Assembly: GCA_012515635.1 (NCBI GenBank)
Contig: JAAYXZ010000020.1
Coordinates: 1 to 15,692 of the forward strand
Direction: 5' to 3'
Length of the DNA stretch: 15,692 nt
Origin: Elusimicrobiota bacterium
GTDB lineage: Bacteria; Ratteibacteria; UBA8468; B48-G9; JAFGKM01
Below, piece by piece: positions 6,683 to 14,174 of this stretch. The notes beneath the pieces are model-generated. The model worked only from the letters and a program-made list of their open reading frames with translations. It ran no database searches and was not told where the DNA came from. The first letter of the stretch is position 1, and each line of letters opens with the position of its first letter. The translations under genes were made by a program, and so were the position numbers.

Positions 6683-7540
6683 TTATCTCTCCTTTTTCAA
6701 AAAAGTTATAATGTTAAAAACCCTATAAATTTCTTCAGGGGTAAACGATTCTACTCTGGCATCAGATAACATTCCGTTCTCTTCCAATAACTGTTGAAAC
6801 GCTTTTTTTTCTATACCGAATATTTTATGAACGACATTGGATATTTTCTTCCTTCTAAGATTGAAAATAAGGGGCAAAAACGCCCAAAACCCTTTTTCAT
6901 CTTCTATCTTTATTGTCGGTTTCTCCAACGGTTTAACAAGCACTGCTACTGAACTCACCTTTGGTTTCGGAAAGAATACATCTCTCCTTAAAAGATAGCA
7001 TATTTTTGACCGGGCGTAAATAGAGAGAAGCACAGAAATAATCCCGTAATTTTTATTTCCCGGCACCGCCGTCATCCGTTCCCCAACCTCTTTTTGAACG
7101 GTAAGGAGCGCCAGTTGTATATTGTCCCTGTTAGCCAGTATATTTAAAACAATGGGATGGCTTATGTAATACGGAATATTCCCTATAATCTTGACCTTCC
7201 CCCGCAACGACTCCCACCACTCCCGCTCTACCTCAAGAAAATCCTTCTCTATAAGATGGAAATTAGGATATTCGGCAAACCTTTCACTTAAAACATCGCA
7301 GAAGTCAGTATCTATCTCAAACGCATATACTTCCTTCACCTTATCTATAAATCCGTCTGTAAGCGCCCCTAACCCGGGACCTATCTCAACCACCACATCA
7401 TCTTCATTCAAATCCGCAAATGAAAGAAGTTTATCCCTGCTATTTCTATCTATAAGGAAATGCTGGCCAAAACGTTTTTTTATATTGATTTTTTTCGACT
7501 GAAGCAGTTCAATGCTCTTTTTTAATGTAAGGAACTCCAT
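6683..7540 (-). CDS. rsmA: 16S rRNA (adenine1518/1519-N6)-dimethyltransferase
   Basis: RsmA (KsgA) adds two methyl groups to each of two adjacent adenines in the helix 45 loop of 16S rRNA, using S-adenosylmethionine, late in small-subunit assembly. The protein is 285 residues, slightly longer than E. coli KsgA because of a ~20-residue N-terminal extension. It shows KKRFGQHFLIDRN (21-33), the SAM-binding EIGPGLGAL (52-60), the acidic loop FEIDTDF, the catalytic NIPYYIS (121-127), and FFPKPKVSSVAV in the later core. The ATG at 7540 has only a weak purine-rich upstream region; a start nearer the KKRFGQ motif cannot be excluded. It sits 44 nt after pdxA and one base before guaB3. The pdxA-rsmA pairing is the same as in E. 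coli. Confidence 0.96.
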   Translation of the reverse strand: MEFLTLKKSIELLQSKKINIKKRFGQHFLIDRNSRDKLLSFADLNEDDVVVEIGPGLGALTDGFIDKVKEVYAFEIDTDFCDVLSERFAEYPNFHLIEKDFLEVEREWWESLRGKVKIIGNIPYYISHPIVLNILANRDNIQLALLTVQKEVGERMTAVPGNKNYGIISVLLSIYARSKICYLLRRDVFFPKPKVSSVAVLVKPLEKPTIKIEDEKGFWAFLPLIFNLRRKKISNVVHKIFGIEKKAFQQLLEENGMLSDARVESFTPEEIYRVFNIITFLKKER

Positions 7541-7584
7541 TTTTCTCTTTTTTTCTCAACCCCGCAAATCTCTTATTACCTGTT

Positions 7585-8562
7585 TTAGGAGGATATCAGT
7601 TCCGCAACAAGTTTATACGCCTCTATAAAAGGGGAGGATGTCGCAACTCCTTTATACGCTATATCAAAAGCAGTTCCGTGTCCGGGACTTGTCCTTGCCA
7701 TCTCCATACCCGCAGTGCAATTCACCAGTTCATCAAAATAAAACGCCTTCAGCGGAATCATCGCCTGGTCGTGATATATCGCTATTATCATATCCAACTG
7801 CCCTTCTACTGCCTTGCTGAAGATAGCATCCGCAGGGAAAGGTCCTTTGCAATTGATGCCCTCTCCTTTCATTCTCTTAACAACCGGCTCTATCACATCT
7901 TCTTCTTCGTCCCCCAGCACCCCGCCCTCTCCCCCGTGAGGGTTAAGAGCGGAGACCCCGATCACCGGATGCTCTATCCCTATCTTCTGTAAAAACTCAT
8001 AGCCGATAAGAATCTTTTCGGCAAGCAACTCTTCGGAGAGTTTCCCGCTCACCTCTTTCAATGGAATATGTGTTGTGGCAAGAAGCGCCCTTATGTTGCC
8101 CGCTATCATCACCATCGCAAATCTTTTACTGCCCAACCTCTCTGCAAGGAGTTCTGTATGCCCCGAATAGCGGAACCCCGCCATATGCCACGCTTTCTTT
8201 GAGATAGGAAGCGTTACAAGCCCGTCTATCTCTCTCTCTTTCCAGAGTTGCATTGCTTTTTCCACATAAAGGAATGACGCTTTCCCGCATAGAGAGGAAT
8301 CTTTACCTATCGGAAAATCCTTGTCTTTGATAACCCCTGTGTTGTATATGTTCAGATACCCCTGTTTCATCTCACTCTTGCGTTGAACAATATTAACGGA
8401 CGCCTTCCCGTAAACAAGGTTTTTTTCAACAACCGCGATATCGCCTATCACAAGGGGGGTAGCGCCTGAGGTCTTGCTTAGCTGCGGAAACCCTTTCAGC
8501 AGCACTTCAGCGCCTATGCCAGCAGGGTCTCCGAGAGAAATGCCTATTATTTTTTTCTCCAT
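7585..8562 (-). CDS. pdxA: 4-hydroxythreonine-4-phosphate dehydrogenase
   Basis: PdxA oxidises 4-phosphohydroxy-L-threonine, and the product decarboxylates to 3-amino-1-hydroxyacetone 1-phosphate for pyridoxal phosphate synthesis by the DXP-dependent route. The 325 residues match the family. Motifs in order are GISLGDPAGIGAEV (7-20), TLPISKKAWHMAGFRYSGHTE (His135 for substrate), ATTHIPL (His165), ALNPHGGEGG (His209), AIYHDQAMIPLK (His264) and ARTSPGHGTAFDIAYKG. His165, His209 and His264 correspond to the metal ligands of the E. coli enzyme. The start at 8562 lacks a clear Shine-Dalgarno and an in-frame stop lies 16-18 bases upstream, so no earlier start exists. The 89-nt gap after the SurA-like gene is the widest in the run. 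No pdxJ is visible; a catabolic PdxA2-type role is possible but the neighbours favour the biosynthetic enzyme. Confidence 0.94.
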   Translation of the reverse strand: MEKKIIGISLGDPAGIGAEVLLKGFPQLSKTSGATPLVIGDIAVVEKNLVYGKASVNIVQRKSEMKQGYLNIYNTGVIKDKDFPIGKDSSLCGKASFLYVEKAMQLWKEREIDGLVTLPISKKAWHMAGFRYSGHTELLAERLGSKRFAMVMIAGNIRALLATTHIPLKEVSGKLSEELLAEKILIGYEFLQKIGIEHPVIGVSALNPHGGEGGVLGDEEEDVIEPVVKRMKGEGINCKGPFPADAIFSKAVEGQLDMIIAIYHDQAMIPLKAFYFDELVNCTAGMEMARTSPGHGTAFDIAYKGVATSSPFIEAYKLVAELISS

Positions 8563-8651
8563 TTTAACAGAATCCGCTCAACCACAACAAAAACAAAAAA
8601 ATGACGAAACCACCTAAAGAGCACCCTTTTTACTGAATATCAGCCCGCCTA

Positions 8652-9467
8652 TCAATCAACATAAAACACAGGCGTCTTCAACTGCAACTCCCTAAGATAA
8701 TTGTTGAAGGCATCTTCAAACTTCATATTCAACAGCATATTTCTTACTCTCAAATATAACTGATAGGAATTGGCTTCTACTCTCTGCGCCTCTTTAAGCA
8801 TAACCACAAGGTATCTGTCCCCTACCTTTATGGGACCGCTGAGTTCATTCGGGGAAAGTTGCTCTATCCCTGCCAACACTTCAGAAGAAATATTCTCTTT
8901 TGAGAGAGTTACCGCATCCCCCATCTCCTCTTCATTGGCAATATCAAAACCTTCTATAAACTCCTGCGCCGACAAATCATCTCCAAACCATTTCAGGCGA
9001 AACCTGTATGTATAATTGCCGAGGTCGCTCATCTCTCTCATCTTCTCCGCAACTTCAGAAGAAGATATCTGTATCTTATCAATCACATTCTTTTTTACAA
9101 TCGCATTCACCTTAATCTTGTTCTCAATCATCTGAACAAACAAACTATAAGGCATATTCTCCTTATCCAACGCAGCGTAAAAGGACGCCTCATCAGCAAA
9201 GCCCTGCTTTATCCGTTCCACTTCAAACGCAAATTCTTCAGGCTCTATAATTATCCCTTCCTTCTCCGCTTCAAACAACAACATATTCTCTATCACGACA
9301 TCCCGCAACGCCACTTCATAATCCCCGCTAATTTCGCTCATCTTGCTACGGACATCGCTTTCCAGAATAATCTTGTTACCCACCATAGCCACTGCCGCAT
9401 TCTTACAATACAACCCTTGAGCAAAGCACATACCGATAAGCACAGCATAAATAAATAACTTTTTCAT
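8652..9467 (-). CDS. surA: SurA-like periplasmic chaperone, parvulin domain degenerate
   Basis: This is a probable periplasmic chaperone for outer-membrane proteins. Residues 1-24 form a Sec signal peptide (MKKLFIYAVLIGMCFAQG). AVAMVGNKIILESDVRSKMS follows, which closely resembles the start of SurA (VVNNGVVLESDVD), and then a helical SurA_N-type region to about 145. Residues ~152-226 have the outline of one parvulin domain (YTYRFRLKWFG...LSPNELSGPIKVGDRYLVVMLKE). The usual histidine of the first strand and the GGDLGW loop are missing, so prolyl isomerase activity is doubtful. At 271 residues it is much shorter than the two-parvulin SurA (~430). A good AGAGAGGG site precedes ATG 9467, 13 nt after the upstream foldase gene. 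Position directly before pdxA-rsmA supports the SurA call. Confidence 0.82.
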   Translation of the reverse strand: MKKLFIYAVLIGMCFAQGLYCKNAAVAMVGNKIILESDVRSKMSEISGDYEVALRDVVIENMLLFEAEKEGIIIEPEEFAFEVERIKQGFADEASFYAALDKENMPYSLFVQMIENKIKVNAIVKKNVIDKIQISSSEVAEKMREMSDLGNYTYRFRLKWFGDDLSAQEFIEGFDIANEEEMGDAVTLSKENISSEVLAGIEQLSPNELSGPIKVGDRYLVVMLKEAQRVEANSYQLYLRVRNMLLNMKFEDAFNNYLRELQLKTPVFYVD

Positions 9468-9480
9468 TGCGCCCTCTCTT

Positions 9481-10359
9481 TTATTGTACTTTTAATCTTT
9501 CTATCTTCCCCGAATAAACCTTTGTTCTGCTGTTTGCTTTCAATTTAGATATCAACGCATCCACTTCCCCTTTCTTTTTAAAAGAGACCAGCATCTCTCT
9601 TATACGGGGAGAAGCATCTTCAAGGGTAAGCATCATACTCTCTGTCTTGCCTGCAAGTTTAATTATGTGATACCCCGCCTCTGTTTTTACGATATCGGCA
9701 AGTATATCCCCCGGGGTCATCCTTGTAACCAATGTTGCTAACTCGGGCTCAAGTTTTCTGATATCAATCCACCCAAGGTCTCCTGCCGCTTCTTTGCTCG
9801 GAGATATGGATTCGTTCACCGCTATCCACTCAAACGACTCTCCCGCAGATATCCGCTTTCTGATATTTTCAGCCCTCTCCTGCGTAGATAAAACTATTTC
9901 AATCAACCTCACCTTTTCAGGTATAAGGAACTCCTCCAGATGAGTATTGTAATACTCTGCTACTTCCTCATCCGTCACTACTATCTGTTCCGAAAAAACC
10001 TTGTCCACATATTCTCTGCTCAGTTCCTTTATGTAATAGTTTTTCATTATTTCATTGACATCGCGTTTCAACCTTCTCTCATGTTTTTTTGCCTCCTGAA
10101 AGAGGAGTATCTGGTTTATATATGCATCCACAACGCCGTTAGCATCATACCCCAGCGCATCCCTGTACACCGAAGGCGACGTCTCCATCTCAACAAGTAT
10201 GTCCTTGATTGTTATAGAATATCCATTGACAACAGCAACAACATCTCTGTTCTTAAAAAAGAAGGACAGATACACGATCCCTGCCAAAGCAACCGCCGAG
10301 ACCGCAGTAAGCAAAACCAATCTGCTCTTTTTAGAGAATCTTATTTTTATCTTTTTCAT
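9481..10359 (-). CDS. Membrane-anchored PpiC/PrsA-type peptidyl-prolyl isomerase
   Basis: This is a predicted envelope foldase with a single N-terminal membrane anchor (about residues 13-35; basic MKKIKIRFSKKSR before it, so N-in and the bulk outside the cytoplasm). VVAVVNGYSITIKDILVEME (40-59) starts a SurA_N/PrsA-like helical chaperone region. A parvulin rotamase domain follows at about 146-238, with GDLGWIDIRKLEPELATLVT and AGYHIIKLAGK including His231. The canonical first-strand histidine (RHIL-like) is replaced in VRLIEIVLS, so catalysis may be weak. A C-terminal helical tail completes the fold at 292 residues. GAAGGATAG precedes ATG 10359. It lies 57 nt after the GspK-like gene and 13 nt before the SurA-like gene, giving two tandem foldases that may come from duplication or divide client proteins between membrane and periplasm. 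Confidence 0.88.
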   Translation of the reverse strand: MKKIKIRFSKKSRLVLLTAVSAVALAGIVYLSFFFKNRDVVAVVNGYSITIKDILVEMETSPSVYRDALGYDANGVVDAYINQILLFQEAKKHERRLKRDVNEIMKNYYIKELSREYVDKVFSEQIVVTDEEVAEYYNTHLEEFLIPEKVRLIEIVLSTQERAENIRKRISAGESFEWIAVNESISPSKEAAGDLGWIDIRKLEPELATLVTRMTPGDILADIVKTEAGYHIIKLAGKTESMMLTLEDASPRIREMLVSFKKKGEVDALISKLKANSRTKVYSGKIERLKVQ

Positions 10360-10416
10360 CTATCCTTCACATCCTCCTGTTTTGTCTCTTGTATTCTTTT
10401 CTTTATCCCGCTGTTT

Positions 10417-12585
10417 CTACTGTATTTCTCTTCGGTATATCACTTTTTTCTTGTTCCTGTCATACCAAAACACACCCTTTTTATCTGCTATAATTTCTTC
10501 ATCCTCTATTTTACCATTATTATTTATATCCTGCACCTTCTGTCCGACAGCAATCACTTTAAAGACATTGCTCCTTACAGTAATAAGGTCTATTATCCTT
10601 GAAAAAACAAGTTCTTTCTCTCTCTCCTCGTCTATAAAAAGGTCCATTGTATTGTCCCTGAAATTAAACCCGTATTTTGTCATCTCCCTGCTTAAATGCG
10701 CCTGAGACGGAGAGCCGTCATCATATACCCCGAGAACCTCCGATATATCTTTATAAGGCCGGGCATTTATTATCGTCCCTGCCACATCTTTATCAACAAG
10801 CGGGAGACACATCAGCGCGGTCTCTGAAGAGGTATTTATGTTCAACCTGCCATAACTCGGCGCTCCTGGATTTTCCACAACCGTAAAATAATCAATAACT
10901 TTCCTGTCGTCCCCATGCTTCCAGAAATCCAGTGTCTTCCAATGCTCTTTTTTATGGATAAAGGAGAGTTCCGACACCGAGACAAACCTGTCATTTTTAA
11001 CCATAAAAGCGGTAGGCCAGTTCAATATCCAGTCCGTCAGACCGAACTCTCCGCCAATCCACGGCTGAAAAGTTATATTAGGACCCCCTGGTGTCGGTTT
11101 ATTGGGATACCAGTCAAATATCCCCGACATTCTGGGGTCGTTCTTGCCCACAGTGTTCAAAGGAGTGTCCACGATATATTCCGTCTCCTCTATCAGGTTG
11201 TCATTACCGTCATACAACCGCATGGTAAAATCCAACCCCAACTTGGCAAACAAAGGTATCTTATGCAAAACATCCGCAATAAAACCGAGTGAGCCGGGAT
11301 TCACGGCAAGCATCGGCTCATACTGCTGACACCCCTTCGGGTCCCTTATAGGAACAAAGAGAGGGATAATCACAGGCACCGGCTTTGCTGGTATAATCAC
11401 GATAGTTATGCTCATTGAATCGCCGATGGTATAGTAAGAATACGGCTGTATAACTGTCCCTTTGGGAATTACTATAGAAGAGGAGACCACCCTCTCCATA
11501 GCGCTTTTAACCCTCTCAGGCGCTATATCCGTCTCCCCCCCGACCACCTCATCAAAGATATCCAGCGACTCCTGATACACCTCGCCGCCCGACCCGGAAA
11601 AAAGCGTTACAACCCCTGTTATACACCAGTTGCCTATATCCAGCGGTTCAGGGTAAGGGTTGAAAATCTCTATAAACTGCCCCCCTATCTCCCTTAACAT
11701 AATCGTCTTGCCCTCTACTTGCGCCTTCCAGGGTTTAACTGCCTCTATCTCGTTGAAGTACGGTGTCTTGTTCACCCCAAACAATACCTGCTTCTCTGTA
11801 TGATATTGGGGAGGCACCCTGCTTGTATCTCTGTAAGCAATGATATTGACCGCAATCTGCCCGGCAACACTCTCTTCATAGCCAAGATTCCCCAATACCT
11901 GCAAGAGCGTCTCAAACGAAGCGTTATTGAGATTTATCCGCCGCTCTCCGTATCTGTTTGTATTTAAGTCATAAGAAAAAGTGGTGATATAATTCCTGAG
12001 TTTCTGGTATATCCCCTCGCCTATCCCGTCAGCCAGTTTTATATCCGAAGGAACAGCGTATCTTCTCCCTCTCCTGTAATCAACGATTTGCCAAGCCCTA
12101 TGCTCGCCGATAATGTTGCTGAAAACACCTATATCCTGAACAGTATATGTCGGCCAAGACATATCACCGCCCCCTGCATAATTGATGTTAATCTTTCCGC
12201 TCTCATCCTCAACCAAAACAGCATATCTGCCTATCACCGCACCAGTGTTATCTGTTATGTAAAACCATCTGGCATCAGGAACCTCATCTCCGTTAAGGTC
12301 TATATCATCCCCTTCAAAGTATGCCCTCCACCTATCCGTAAAAGCATCATACTCCGTATCGTCATTATCCAGTTCCCATATAGCTGTATCCACACCCATC
12401 ATAGCGAACCTATATGCCGCCTTGCCTGTAAATCTTTTATAGGACGACCTCTCCCAAAACTTAAAGAAGAACAAAAGCATACCAGTAAAGAGAAAAAGGA
12501 TGAGAAGAATCATAAGAGCCACCACAATAGATACGCCCTTTTTATTCCGCAATAATCCTGATAAATTTTTCAAATCCTTCCTCAT
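10417..12585 (-). CDS. gspK: GspK-like minor pseudopilin with lamin-tail-like insertion
   Basis: This is a predicted tip subunit of a type II secretion pseudopilus or pilus-like filament. With the ATG at 12585 (AAGGGGAG just upstream; a TTG 15 bases earlier is unlikely) it has 722 residues, about twice a normal GspK. RNKKG|VSIVVALMILLIL (cleavage after Gly17) gives a prepilin-type N-terminus with Val, not Glu, at +5, as usual for GspK. VEDESGKININYAGG (near 115-129) is a GspK signature. Two helix-hairpin-helix-like regions, RRINLNNASFETLLQVL (~215-231) and RLNINTSSETALMCLP (~580-595), bracket an insertion. That insertion starts FIEIFNPYPEPLDIGNWCI (~304-322) and ends near MRLYDGNDNLIEETEY, matching a lamin-tail domain pattern. 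DINNNGKIEDEE near the C-terminus is a complete EF-hand-like loop, in line with calcium binding by GspK. It overlaps gspJ by 44 bp. Confidence 0.85.
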   Translation of the reverse strand: MRKDLKNLSGLLRNKKGVSIVVALMILLILFLFTGMLLFFFKFWERSSYKRFTGKAAYRFAMMGVDTAIWELDNDDTEYDAFTDRWRAYFEGDDIDLNGDEVPDARWFYITDNTGAVIGRYAVLVEDESGKININYAGGGDMSWPTYTVQDIGVFSNIIGEHRAWQIVDYRRGRRYAVPSDIKLADGIGEGIYQKLRNYITTFSYDLNTNRYGERRINLNNASFETLLQVLGNLGYEESVAGQIAVNIIAYRDTSRVPPQYHTEKQVLFGVNKTPYFNEIEAVKPWKAQVEGKTIMLREIGGQFIEIFNPYPEPLDIGNWCITGVVTLFSGSGGEVYQESLDIFDEVVGGETDIAPERVKSAMERVVSSSIVIPKGTVIQPYSYYTIGDSMSITIVIIPAKPVPVIIPLFVPIRDPKGCQQYEPMLAVNPGSLGFIADVLHKIPLFAKLGLDFTMRLYDGNDNLIEETEYIVDTPLNTVGKNDPRMSGIFDWYPNKPTPGGPNITFQPWIGGEFGLTDWILNWPTAFMVKNDRFVSVSELSFIHKKEHWKTLDFWKHGDDRKVIDYFTVVENPGAPSYGRLNINTSSETALMCLPLVDKDVAGTIINARPYKDISEVLGVYDDGSPSQAHLSREMTKYGFNFRDNTMDLFIDEEREKELVFSRIIDLITVRSNVFKVIAVGQKVQDINNNGKIEDEEIIADKKGVFWYDRNKKKVIYRREIQ

Positions 12586-13168
12586 GCCTCTCCCCTTCAA
12601 TTTTTTCCGAAAAAGCAGTTATCTCCACCTTAATTAAGCGGGGAAGTTTCGGCTCTTCCATGCCTCTGGTGTCCCATCCGTCAAGCCAATCCGCCCCATC
12701 ATAATACGAAATGATAAACTCCCCTATATTCTCCCCAAGCACCTGCGCCCCTGCGAACCCTGCAGGGAAAACAAAATCAGGCGACTTGCTGTCAATCCTG
12801 ACAACAGCAACCTTCACCGCATTGCTCTCCTCATCAAAATATATCCCGAACTTAGCAAGGTCTGATTCAACCCCTTCGGAGAACGGAGACACAAACCGCA
12901 CATACCCCTTGGCCCCCTTAAATGCAATCCCTGCATCAGTATCACACACAGCCGAGACCAAATATCTCTCCATATAATCTAACACCTGCGCAACTTCAGA
13001 GAAGACCTTCTTCGCACCTGTCTGTTTCCCAAACCGCACAAGAGAGCCCTTGAGTATTGCGATGGAAGAGAATACTGCAATACAAAAAATAATCATCGCT
13101 ATAAGAACCTCAAGAACGGTAAAGCCCCTACCGTCTCCTGAAACTCCCCGTAAAATACGTGTTCTCAT
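12542..13168 (-). CDS. gspJ: GspJ-like minor pseudopilin
   Basis: This 208-residue prepilin-like protein should be cleaved by the prepilin peptidase after Gly15 in GDGRG|FTVLEVLIAM; Glu+5 is present and a ~20-residue hydrophobic helix follows. The C-terminal two thirds are soluble and mostly beta. They include EFIISYYDGADWLDGWDTR and KLPRLIKVEITA, the pattern typical of GspJ/PulJ (a 'W....LP..v.v.l' ending). AGAGGG five bases before ATG 13168 supports the start. Its 5' end overlaps gspI by 41 bp and its 3' end overlaps gspK by 44 bp, so translation is probably coupled. In known systems GspJ binds GspI and GspK to form the tip complex. A PilW-type type IV pilus subunit is the main alternative. 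Confidence 0.85.
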   Translation of the reverse strand: MRTRILRGVSGDGRGFTVLEVLIAMIIFCIAVFSSIAILKGSLVRFGKQTGAKKVFSEVAQVLDYMERYLVSAVCDTDAGIAFKGAKGYVRFVSPFSEGVESDLAKFGIYFDEESNAVKVAVVRIDSKSPDFVFPAGFAGAQVLGENIGEFIISYYDGADWLDGWDTRGMEEPKLPRLIKVEITAFSEKIEGERHEEGFEKFIRIIAE

Positions 13169-13544
13169 TTTTGCCCTCTGTCTTTTCTGTTATCTCCGCA
13201 TCCATCCTGAACAGCCCCTCCCGCTCCTCTCCTATATACACCGAATAACTGAAGAGAGGAAACCTCTCATCAACCCCCGTTATAAAAGACGGGACAGGCG
13301 GACCATCAGGACTTCCGTAAACCTCTTCCATAAGAACAAATATCCTGTCCGCTATCTGCGAAGTGATAATATACGACTTGCTCCTTGCGGACAGTTTATC
13401 TATCACAGGGTACACCCTTACAAGATAAAGGATACCGACAGCAAGGATGAAAAACGCCACCAACACACCGATAAACGTCATCCCTTTACTTCTCCGCCCC
13501 TTTTGTCCCCTCATCCGTGTTCTCATCATCCGCTTTTTCGTCAT
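13128..13544 (-). CDS. gspI: GspI/PilV-like minor pseudopilin lacking Glu+5
   Basis: This 138-residue prepilin-like protein has a strongly basic leader (MTKKRMMRTRMRGQKGRRSKG) and a hydrophobic helix MTFIGVLVAFFILAVGILYL. Cleavage is expected after Gly21. Small size and position between gspH and gspJ fit GspI. The residue at +5 of the mature chain is Gly (codon GGT), not the near-invariant Glu needed for N-terminal methylation and subunit docking. The start is uncertain: ATGs at 13544, 13529, 13526 and 13514 are all in frame, and none has a good ribosome binding site; the first gives a 59-bp overlap with gspH. The soluble part (YSVYIGEEREGLFRMDAEIT) is short and likely beta. Coupled translation with gspH is likely. 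Confidence 0.75.
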   Translation of the reverse strand: MTKKRMMRTRMRGQKGRRSKGMTFIGVLVAFFILAVGILYLVRVYPVIDKLSARSKSYIITSQIADRIFVLMEEVYGSPDGPPVPSFITGVDERFPLFSYSVYIGEEREGLFRMDAEITEKTEGKNENTYFTGSFRRR

Positions 13545-13980
13545 CCGCTATAAAACACCTGCCTGTAAGGTTATGCGCCACTATCTTCACCTCTTTATTC
13601 CCCGCCCTGTTCCTTAAAACAAGGAAACCGCCTGTTTTCGCCGTTCCGTCCGGATTAAAGACAAGCGGGGAGAACCCTGCCGATTTCTCCTTTATCTCTA
13701 TATGTTCAGGAAATCTATGTTTTTTATCCACCTGTTCACTGCCTTCTCTCAATACCGCAAAACCTTCATCATCCAAGACAACACTGAACATCTTCCTTTC
13801 ATTTACCGCCGATTCTCTTGCAAAATCCGCTATCGCAATAACCTCTTTTGCAGCGCTATCCAAAAGACAATCCCGCTGATACCTGAGAAAATACACTGTC
13901 GCAGGAACCATCAGCAGTGAAAATATCAGCAGAACCACCAGCACCTCTATAATAGAAAATCCGTCTCCTGTGTCTCTCAT
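13486..13980 (-). CDS. gspH: GspH-like pseudopilin, first gene of the pseudopilin block
   Basis: This prepilin-like protein begins MRDTGDG|FSIIEVLVVLLIF, with cleavage after Gly7 and Glu at +5. The body has a GspH-type pattern: helix, then RESAVNERKMFSVVLDDEGFAVLR and a later beta region ending GRCFIADDE. The tail (ADDEKADDENTDEGTKGAEK) is very acidic and is the part that overlaps gspI in another frame. The frame is open upstream to an ATG at 14121 (211 residues), but that would give a 54-residue leader with no good ribosome binding site. I therefore prefer ATG 13980 (164 residues), although its own site (AGTGGA) is weak. No GspG major pseudopilin, ATPase, inner-membrane platform or secretin gene is visible near it. 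Confidence 0.78.
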   Translation of the reverse strand: MRDTGDGFSIIEVLVVLLIFSLLMVPATVYFLRYQRDCLLDSAAKEVIAIADFARESAVNERKMFSVVLDDEGFAVLREGSEQVDKKHRFPEHIEIKEKSAGFSPLVFNPDGTAKTGGFLVLRNRAGNKEVKIVAHNLTGRCFIADDEKADDENTDEGTKGAEK

Positions 13981-14031
13981 TTCCACTAATAATAGCACAC
14001 CCCGATTGCCTTTATCTACCCCGCTCAGAAC

Positions 14032-14052
14032 CTTTTTCCCTAAGGGAAAAAG
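14032..14052. promoter_or_regulatory. Near-perfect palindrome in the gspH leader
   Basis: CTTTTTCCCT (14032-14041) and AGGGAAAAAG (14043-14052) are exact reverse complements around a single central base. The palindrome lies 52-72 bases upstream of the preferred gspH start and downstream of the predicted minus-strand promoter. It could be an operator for a dimeric regulator or a hairpin in the leader RNA. If translation instead began at 14121, this DNA would be coding (…PLGKKV…). The symmetry is seen; the role is inferred. Confidence 0.4.
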
Positions 14053-14145
14053 ATACTGAAAAAACAGGAGTCGTTTCCCCCAAAAACAGGTTTTTCCGAC
14101 CATCAATTCACTGTTTTTCATTGTAAATAAGCGCCTTCTTTTAAT

Positions 14146-14174
14146 TTGACTTTCCCCTAAATTTATACTATCTT
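14146..14174 (+). promoter_or_regulatory. Sigma70-type promoter for the acyl-CoA ligase gene
   Basis: TTGACT (14146-14151) and TATCTT (14169-14174) are separated by 17 bases. Transcription would start near 14181, about 50 nt before the ATG at 14232. A TATACT at 14164-14169 is a better -10 match but is only 12 bases from this -35. The DNA is AT-rich, so chance matches are likely and confidence is moderate. Confidence 0.4.

Noticed and set aside
8563..8651. Terminator or promoter in the SurA/pdxA gap
   Set aside because: Only a 4-bp stem and T-runs without a paired hexamer set were found; nothing supports a call.
9940..10705. Two overlapping plus-strand open frames (220 and 168 codons) opposite gspK and the foldase gene
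   Set aside because: Their products are Phe/Ile/Ser/Tyr-rich from antisense of Lys/Glu-rich genes, without start signals or motifs.
13981..14121. Coding extension of gspH to the ATG at 14121
   Set aside because: It would make a 54-residue leader before the prepilin cleavage site, lacks a well-placed ribosome binding site and contains the leader palindrome; kept only as an alternative.
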